Assembly: GCF_003241315.1 (NCBI RefSeq) | Contig: NZ_QFOZ01000014.1 | Coordinates: 1-29,073, forward strand | DNA: 29,073 nucleotides | DNA from: Lawsonella clevelandensis | Lineage (GTDB): Bacteria; Actinomycetota; Actinomycetes; Mycobacteriales; Mycobacteriaceae | Direction of reading: 5' to 3' | Shown here: positions 24,049 to 29,073 of the stretch, one piece after another | How positions within the stretch are numbered: the first letter of the stretch is position 1 | How the letters are laid out: the number at the start of each line of letters is the position of its first letter | Notes under the pieces: model-generated | Told to the model about the DNA's origin: nothing | Databases searched by the model: none | Seen by the model: the letters and a program-made list of their open reading frames with translations, nothing else | Program-made: the position numbers and the translations under genes

Positions 24049-25005
24049 ATGTTCGGAAAGAATAAGCCGGAAGAGAAAGCCTCCAAGCATGCCGACAAGG
24101 CCGCCAAGAAAGCCGCTAAAAAAGCGGAAAAGTTGCAGGCCAAGTTGCAGAAGAAACTCGATAAAAAGATCGACAAAGCTCAAAAGAAGAATGCTAAAAA
24201 GGCCGCTAAACTGCAAGAAAAGCTAGAGAAGAAGGCAACGAAGAAAGCCGCTAAGCGCGAAGAGAAGATCCGCAAAGTTGCCGAAAAACTCTCTGCTGAA
24301 GTGGAACAGCGCACCGCCTTTATTGACTCCGCCGCGAAAACCGGGGACAGGAAAGCCAAGAAGGCTCTGAAGAAAGCGGAGAAGAAGGCCGGCAAGGCGG
24401 AATCCCGTCTAGAAAAGGTGACGCAGGAACTCGCCAGGGAAGCTGAGCACCGCGCCAACTTCGCCCAGTCCAGGCTGACTGCTGCCTCTGGTGTTGTTGC
24501 CGATGTTGTTGGTAACGCCGCCAACGCCACCCAGAAGATTGCCAGCGTTCTTGAAGACAATGCTGGTGGCGCTGGAGAACTCGCCAAACTTGGCACCGAG
24601 AAAGCCGGGGAGGCCGCCATGCGTCTACAGCAGAAGGCGGAAAAGAAACTTTCTGCCGTCCACGATGTTGCCCACAAGGGTGCGGAGAAAACAGAAAAAC
24701 TACTGACGTCTGCTGAGGAAAAAGCGGATAAGATCGGCACAAAAGTGAGCGAAAAAGCCGACAAAAAAGCCGACAAAAACATTGGCAAGGAAATTGTTGA
24801 GGCAGCGGGTGTAGCTGGCGCAGCACATGCGGCACACTCAGCACATTCAGCACACGCGAAGAAACGCACCTGCCCTCTGAAGCGTCTGAAGAAGTGCTCC
24901 CGGAAAGCCGCCCGGAAAAGTGACGCACTAGCCCCCACACTGATGCCACTTCTCTACACCGCAGCAAGCGTACTGACGACTTACCTTAAGAAGCGTCGCC
25001 ACTAA
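24049..25005 (+). CDS. Lys/Ala-rich coiled-coil protein, histone-like composition
   Basis: 318 residues, very rich in Lys, Ala and Glu. Residues 1-150 are nearly continuous charged helix built of KKAxKxAEK-type steps, predicting a long coiled coil. Residues 150-185 are less charged (SGVVADVVGNAANATQKIAS), and further helix follows to about 250. An AHSAHSAH stretch precedes a basic Cys-containing block (KRTCPLKRLKKCSRKAARK), and the end is a short hydrophobic segment (LMPLLYTAASVLTTYL) with a basic tail KKRRH. There is no signal peptide. AGAAGG lies upstream of the ATG. The basic helical composition resembles H1-like DNA-compacting proteins, while the hydrophobic end suggests membrane association; neither is proven. 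It is monocistronic with a strong terminator. Confidence 0.75.
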   Translation: MFGKNKPEEKASKHADKAAKKAAKKAEKLQAKLQKKLDKKIDKAQKKNAKKAAKLQEKLEKKATKKAAKREEKIRKVAEKLSAEVEQRTAFIDSAAKTGDRKAKKALKKAEKKAGKAESRLEKVTQELAREAEHRANFAQSRLTAASGVVADVVGNAANATQKIASVLEDNAGGAGELAKLGTEKAGEAAMRLQQKAEKKLSAVHDVAHKGAEKTEKLLTSAEEKADKIGTKVSEKADKKADKNIGKEIVEAAGVAGAAHAAHSAHSAHAKKRTCPLKRLKKCSRKAARKSDALAPTLMPLLYTAASVLTTYLKKRRH

Positions 25006-25101
25006 AAAGTAGTGTTAGCTGCTGCTACAGCTGGTGGCATGTTAGCTGCCAGCTAGCCTCTAGCTAGCCGCTATTGGCTCCTGAAAAACTGAAAAGCAAG
25101 G

Positions 25102-25137
25102 AAGGGCCGCCCGAGAACAGTCAATCGGGCGGCCCTT
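25102..25137 (+). terminator. Strong intrinsic-type terminator
   Basis: A 13-base perfect stem, AAGGGCCGCCCGA (25102-25114) with TCGGGCGGCCCTT (25125-25137), 10-base loop, about 97 bases after the Lys/Ala-rich gene, followed by a T-rich but broken tract (CACTTGTGTTTTG). Confidence 0.8.
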
Positions 25138-25140
25138 CAC

Positions 25141-25452
25141 TTGTGTTTTGATAGTTCATCCCGGACTATCAATCACCCATGGTGGCGATCAACCGGCACT
25201 CCCTTACCGACTGCCGCTATTAACCCACGGGGCTTAGCAAAGCAGCGAATCTACACAATACCGAACCTGCCCGCACGAGCTCGCACGAGGCAGGGGATTG
25301 CCCGATTCGCGCCTTACGCCTCCATTGTGTAGCGAGCGTCACACAGATGCACGTTATCCTTTGAAAAATCACTAATGGCTATTTTATATAGCGTCTACCA
25401 GCAACAACTACAGAAACTTATTGCCATCGTATTGTCATATTTAGCAATACTG
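25141..25452. other. Gene-free stretch with several inverted repeats
   Basis: No convincing coding frame. TTGATAGT (25148-25155) pairs with ACTATCAA (25165-25172). CTACACAAT (25251-25259) pairs with ATTGTGTAG (25324-25332) and encloses CCTGCC/GGCAGG (25266-25271, 25289-25294) around a doubled GCACGAG. The nesting resembles a folded RNA, but I cannot match it to tRNA, tmRNA, RNase P RNA or SRP RNA. The remaining 25340-25452 is A+T-rich with nothing recognisable. Confidence 0.3.
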
Positions 25453-25689
25453 TTAGCAGCACACTACTCGGTAGTCCTCGCTGGCACCAGAAGGAGAAAA
25501 AGCACCGTCAACAGAGACAACATCCCCCTCATGCAACTGCCGGCCACGCTGGCAGCACACCTCCCCATTGACACACACAAGCCCTTCCGCAATAGCCTCT
25601 TTCGCCATTGCCCCGGACTCTACCGCCCCCGCCAATTTCACAAACTGGCCAAGGCGAATCATGTTGTCACGAATCTCTACATCAACCAT
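25453..25689 (-). CDS. S4-domain RNA-binding protein (YbcJ/YaaA-like)
   Basis: 78 residues from the ATG at 25689, with GGAG about eight bases upstream; an earlier ATG at 25707 is less likely. Nearly the whole protein is one S4 RNA-binding domain: IRLGQFVKLAGAVESGAMAK, then EGLVCVNGEVCCQRGRQLHE and GDVVSV, matching the stand-alone S4 proteins of the YbcJ/YaaA type. These bind structured RNA, possibly the ribosome; the target is unknown. It follows the secreted hydrolase gene on the same strand with about 40 bases between, so co-transcription is possible although the functions seem unrelated. Confidence 0.88.
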   Translation of the reverse strand: MVDVEIRDNMIRLGQFVKLAGAVESGAMAKEAIAEGLVCVNGEVCCQRGRQLHEGDVVSVDGAFSPSGASEDYRVVCC

Positions 25690-25730
25690 GGCTAATCTCC
25701 ACTTCACTCGCTAACCAGACACTTCACTCG

Positions 25731-27758
25731 CTACGGCGTAGGCGCAGAATCTTTAGGACCCTCCCACTTGCAGACATAGTCAGCACTTGGGTAGCAGCCA
25801 GCCTCATTCATGTACTCCTGCCAGTAGAGTGGCTTACCACCATACGTATCCTGGTGGCGCGCATCATCAATATCCATTGTGACGGAACTCGACAGCACCT
25901 CAATGGGCTCCTGTGCCTTCATCGCGAAGAAATTCTCACGGTTAGACGACACAAGACGGATAGCCAGCCGGTGGCCACGCCACAGCACCCAATCATTCGG
26001 CAACGCCTGGAAATTCACAGTACTGGTACCCTGCCGCACCACAACAGCACCGCGCGTTATCAGAAGCGTTTTCCCATTCGGGGCAACATCATAAATGTTG
26101 GCGTTCAAGCTAGCGTCCTCCCACAAGAGTGCCTGCATACGCTGAGCAGTAGTTTTCTTATCTGCAGCCTGCCCATATTTGCCGGTGACGCCGTTGTAAC
26201 GCACCGTCGCACGCACCCTCACATTGCCAGAAAGATGCAAATCCCGAGCCTGGGGCGCCATATACGCCCATATACCTTTCTCGCGGTTAAGAGACTGTGC
26301 ATCCGCCTGCGGAATAGCCTGACCATTCCCATACGTGCGGGCCGCCAACGCCGTACCGTAGCGGACAATGCCGCGGGGTCCCGCAAAAGTAACAGTGCGA
26401 TTCGGCTGCGGCCACGACGACTGAACACGCCAACGGCCCGTATTATCCTGCACAATAAAATTCGGACGGAAACGGGTAACCGCACCCTTCAGATAATGCG
26501 CATAGAAATCCATGACCTCCGCAAAGTAGCCGGGGCGACCCACTTTAATGTTCCCCTTCGCATCCTTCTCATTAGCGCGCACATGGTTCCACATACCCAA
26601 CCAGCCACGCGTCGGAGCCTTACGGTCCTTCAACAATTCCACCAAACCATCAGGCTCCGTATTGTCCTCAATAAGGCCAGCGGAAATAAACAAGGGCACG
26701 GGGGAATTATGCGTCTTGGTGAGGAAAGACCGATCCCGCCAATATTTGTGGCTACGGATGGGGTCTAAAGAATTACGCAAATTGTCGGACAGGCAATGCG
26801 GGTGGGCCACCTCGTAGACACTGTTCTTCATATATTCGGGAGTGTCGTGAAGGACACGGCCGGGGGAGGCAGCAATCTCATCATAAGAAAGGCTCGTACC
26901 AATAGCGTTGTAGTAAGGGACCTCATTGTTATACAGGTAAGTGTAGGGCTCCATAGCTGGCTCCTGCGCCACCACAGCAGCCAACCCCCGCGGCTGATTA
27001 CCTGCAGCAATAAGACCCGTCACCCCATCGTAGGATTTACCGAAAAGCCCCACACGACCATTCGACCACGGCTGTACCGCCGCCCATTCCACGGCGGTCA
27101 CAACATCCTGCTGCTCCCCGGGACCATTCCAGTCCAAACACCCAGTAGAAGCACCCGTACCGCGCAAATCCACCTGCACCCAGGTATAGCCGGCCTCCAT
27201 CACCTTGGCATCATTGAGGAAATCATGAAACCGCGGATTGGGGTGATTCGGGATAGTGGGATCAAGAAGAGTACGGATACGTTCCGGGTTGGTGACGGCA
27301 TCGCCCACGCCCACCTCTGACAAGTGGTTGAAATAAGGCCCCACAGACATGATGACCGGAGTGCGTACATTATCCGGAATACCCTTGGGGCGCAAGACAT
27401 CAGCATGGATAGTAGTACCGTCGGGCGTAGTAAAGTAATGCTCCGTCCAATTAGCATGCTGATTCCACGCCACATCCCGCGGATTCGCCAAAGACGCCGG
27501 AGCAAACCTAAGACCCGTCTTACTGGGAACATCCGCACTACTCGCACGATGGGTGGAATAGACGCCAGGCTGCACCGTAGCCTGCACCATAGCAGCAGAC
27601 GCCGGGGAAGAACCCAAGCTGGCACCAATAACCATGGCGACAGCACCCACCGTGGCGGCAGCTACCTTAGTGACGGTGGCCGCTTTAGTAGTGGCGGCTT
27701 TAGTAGTGACACCTTTAGTGGCAGTAGTGAAGGGGACAGAAGTGACTCGTGTACGCAT
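25731..27758 (-). CDS. Secreted CocE/NonD family hydrolase (X-Pro dipeptidyl-peptidase-like)
   Basis: Serine hydrolase of 675 residues from the family that includes cocaine esterase and X-Pro dipeptidyl-peptidases. A long signal peptide with a Thr/Lys/Ala repeat (TKAATTKAATVTK) leads to cleavage after SPASA (about residue 55). The alpha/beta-hydrolase core has YTWVQVDLRGTGASTG (oxyanion strand), GLFGKSYDG with the nucleophile Ser242, an acidic residue in LIEDNTEPDG (about Asp365) and His392 in WNHVRANE. The C-terminal ~220 residues form the jelly-roll domain of the family, including LSGNVRVRATVRYN. It acts outside the membrane on an ester or peptide substrate that cannot be inferred. The ATG at 27758 has no well-spaced ribosome site; an AGGAG lies 17 bases upstream. 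Confidence 0.9.
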   Translation of the reverse strand: MRTRVTSVPFTTATKGVTTKAATTKAATVTKVAAATVGAVAMVIGASLGSSPASAAMVQATVQPGVYSTHRASSADVPSKTGLRFAPASLANPRDVAWNQHANWTEHYFTTPDGTTIHADVLRPKGIPDNVRTPVIMSVGPYFNHLSEVGVGDAVTNPERIRTLLDPTIPNHPNPRFHDFLNDAKVMEAGYTWVQVDLRGTGASTGCLDWNGPGEQQDVVTAVEWAAVQPWSNGRVGLFGKSYDGVTGLIAAGNQPRGLAAVVAQEPAMEPYTYLYNNEVPYYNAIGTSLSYDEIAASPGRVLHDTPEYMKNSVYEVAHPHCLSDNLRNSLDPIRSHKYWRDRSFLTKTHNSPVPLFISAGLIEDNTEPDGLVELLKDRKAPTRGWLGMWNHVRANEKDAKGNIKVGRPGYFAEVMDFYAHYLKGAVTRFRPNFIVQDNTGRWRVQSSWPQPNRTVTFAGPRGIVRYGTALAARTYGNGQAIPQADAQSLNREKGIWAYMAPQARDLHLSGNVRVRATVRYNGVTGKYGQAADKKTTAQRMQALLWEDASLNANIYDVAPNGKTLLITRGAVVVRQGTSTVNFQALPNDWVLWRGHRLAIRLVSSNRENFFAMKAQEPIEVLSSSVTMDIDDARHQDTYGGKPLYWQEYMNEAGCYPSADYVCKWEGPKDSAPTP

Positions 27759-27982
27759 GAGTTCAGTGTAAGGTACTCCTCAATGAAGATGAACAGTCCC
27801 ACTCCTCACAATTTTTTTACTGAATTTCTTTGCTGAGAGAAATCACTGGTCAGGTGGCTAGTAAAAAGTATTCATACCCTCTACACTAAAAACATACATA
27901 ACACCAGTAACATCTGTTTTGTTTCCAGTGTTGCACCAGCAATAACGCCACTAAACACGCAGGTAAACGTGGCGGCACACGC
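27759..27982. promoter_or_regulatory. Divergent intergenic region between two secreted-protein genes
   Basis: 224 A+T-rich bases that must hold promoters for both the hydrolase and the lysozyme. A small hairpin (ATTTCT/AGAAAT near 27823-27842) is visible. TACACT at 27882-27887 is a possible -10 for the lysozyme, but no -35 supports it. Confidence 0.3.
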
Positions 27983-28885
27983 ATGTCACAACGGGCCATC
28001 AAAGTCAGTGTTGCAGCAGTAACAGTTCCCCTCATCGCCGCCGGCGCCGCCACCGTCAACCCCGCCAACGCCCTCGACCTCACCCCCCGCGGCATAGACG
28101 TCGCCAGCCACCAACACCCCGGCGGCACGCCCATAAACTGGCAAAGAGTCCGCCTAAGCGGCTACACCTTCACCATCATCAAAGCCACCGAAGGCACCGG
28201 CTACACCAACCCCTACTTCAAACAAGACCGCGCAGGATCCCACAGCGTAGGAATGATAGTAGGCAGCTACCACTACGCCCGCCCCAACCAAAACCCCATC
28301 ACCCAGGCACTCCACTACGCAGACACCATCGACTGCCAAAAACGCCCCATGGAACTCCCACCCGTGCTCGATCTAGAGGAAACCGGCGGACTACCACCCC
28401 TACTACTGCAGGGGTGGACAGCAGCGTTCCTGACCACTCTCAACCTGCACTGCGCCACCAACACCGTCGTCTACACCTACCCCTACTTCTGGCGTACAGC
28501 CATGCAAAACACCCCCATCTTCAGCTTCGCACCACTGTGGCTAGCCGACTACAACAACCATGCGAACCCCACCGAACCACTCCCCGGTGGATGGGCCAAC
28601 TGGAACATTTGGCAGTACACATCCCGCGGAAGCGTCCCCGGAATACCGGCCGTCGTAGACCTCAACAAGTTCAACGGCAGCCTCGCCGGCCTAGCCGCAT
28701 TCAGCCTACGACAACAAGCCGTCCCCACCGTGCCAGCTGTCAATGTTAAAGGCCAGTGGAAAGTTGACCCCAGCTACCTCGAAAAAGCCCTGAAGCAGGC
28801 CAAGAAGGGTCTACGGGTTGCACCCATCTATCAGACACCGATGGAGGCAACCCCTATGGCAAACTACCAGGCCACATCCCGCTAG
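27983..28885 (+). CDS. Secreted GH25 lysozyme (N,O-diacetylmuramidase)
   Basis: Cleaves the beta-1,4 bond of peptidoglycan between N-acetylmuramic acid and N-acetylglucosamine. The 300 residues begin with a signal peptide ending near NPANA (residue 30). The GH25 barrel carries Asp39 in RGIDVASHQ and the paired acids Asp130/Glu132 in PPVLDLEETGG, the catalytic dyad region of the family, plus IIKATEGTGYTNPYF, GSYHYARP and the closing NIWQYTSRGSVPGI and VDLNKFNG. The C-terminal ~60 residues are a basic tail without a recognised binding domain. Third codon positions are strongly C-rich. It could serve self wall remodelling or competitor lysis. Divergent from the secreted hydrolase. Confidence 0.93.
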   Translation: MSQRAIKVSVAAVTVPLIAAGAATVNPANALDLTPRGIDVASHQHPGGTPINWQRVRLSGYTFTIIKATEGTGYTNPYFKQDRAGSHSVGMIVGSYHYARPNQNPITQALHYADTIDCQKRPMELPPVLDLEETGGLPPLLLQGWTAAFLTTLNLHCATNTVVYTYPYFWRTAMQNTPIFSFAPLWLADYNNHANPTEPLPGGWANWNIWQYTSRGSVPGIPAVVDLNKFNGSLAGLAAFSLRQQAVPTVPAVNVKGQWKVDPSYLEKALKQAKKGLRVAPIYQTPMEATPMANYQATSR

Positions 28886-28916
28886 GCACTCAGCCTCCCC
28901 AGGCACTCAGCCTCCC
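28884..28916 (+). repeat. Direct repeat just after the lysozyme gene
   Basis: AGGCACTCAGCCTCCC at 28884-28899 recurs at 28901-28916. The first copy contains the last bases of the stop codon. Confidence 0.7.
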
Positions 28917-28966
28917 ACTAGCCACTAAGCTGGTGTGTTCTCCACTCAGATACTCAGTTACCTGGT

Positions 28967-28983
28967 CGGATATTAAATATCCG
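28967..28983. other. Palindrome near the right edge
   Basis: CGGATAT (28967-28973) and ATATCCG (28977-28983) around TAA. Open frames on both strands run off the right edge here, but neither can be assigned as a gene. Confidence 0.4.
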
Positions 28984-29073
28984 GCGTGGTGGCGTGAAAA
29001 CAGTGAGGAGTGCTCCGTAATTAACGTGCCCTTGTGTTTATCGTCCGGTGCCGTAGAGGGGATCATCAGGGTG

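Noticed and set aside
24180..24938. 252-codon minus-strand frame opposite the Lys/Ala-rich gene
   Set aside because: Phe/Ser/Ala-rich sequence is the direct mirror of Lys/Ala/Glu codons; no independent start signal.
25251..25332. Possible tRNA or known structural RNA
   Set aside because: No cloverleaf, no TTCGA-type T-loop and no tmRNA or SRP signature could be traced.
25608..26768. 386-codon plus-strand frame opposite the CocE-type hydrolase
   Set aside because: His/Arg/Ile-rich antisense translation with no motif; the opposite strand has a full catalytic triad and signal peptide.
28890..29073. Partial genes at the right edge on either strand
   Set aside because: Both strands have open frames to the edge, neither with a recognisable domain or start signal; too short to decide.

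Overview
The window looks like chromosomal DNA from a mycolic-acid actinomycete (order Mycobacteriales; a Corynebacterium- or Lawsonella-like genome of moderate G+C is my best guess, by inference only). The grounds are an MspA-family mycomembrane porin-like gene, a LytR-CpsA-Psr ligase, an actinobacterial DUF5926 gene, a Septum_form-type membrane protein, a two-domain pyruvate kinase-like protein, and a gene order (serS / septum-type membrane protein / histidine phosphatase / pheA / ... / LCP protein ... sodA) that I recall from the Rv3834c-Rv3846 region of Mycobacterium tuberculosis.

Layout. 1-652: 5' part of a membrane protein gene running off the left edge. 872-5195: conserved block serS, septum-type protein, histidine phosphatase and pheA, the last two as a pair. 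5226-12108: an A+T-richer, minus-strand run of secreted or envelope genes: an MspA-like porin, a small two-helix membrane protein, a long Gly/Pro-rich protein with a propeller-like C-terminal half, and four small secreted proteins. 12270-16794: a two-helix membrane protein divergent from the LCP ligase, then DUF5926 and a Tat-type alpha/beta hydrolase. 16760-22055: an unknown protein, the pyruvate kinase-like gene, a DUF2252 gene and sodA. 22152-25005: a TM0106-type RecB/RNase H-like nuclease divergent from a Lys/Ala-rich coiled-coil protein. 25006-28885: a structured gene-poor stretch, an S4 RNA-binding protein, a secreted CocE/NonD hydrolase and a secreted GH25 lysozyme.

The most novel part is 5226-12108. 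The four secreted proteins (called A1, B1, A2, B2 here) are two tandem copies of an A-B gene pair, and A and B are themselves distant paralogues, so one ancestral gene appears to have been duplicated twice. I do not recognise the family. It lies downstream of, and on the same strand as, the porin-like gene, which suggests a cell-envelope or surface function.

Three genes carry apparent frameshifts: the end of the porin-like gene (about 11304), the propeller-like gene just after its signal peptide (about 10900), and the alpha/beta hydrolase (about 16387). Either the sequence has indel errors or these genes are decaying or phase-variable. I saw no tRNA, rRNA, CRISPR array, insertion sequence or integrase.
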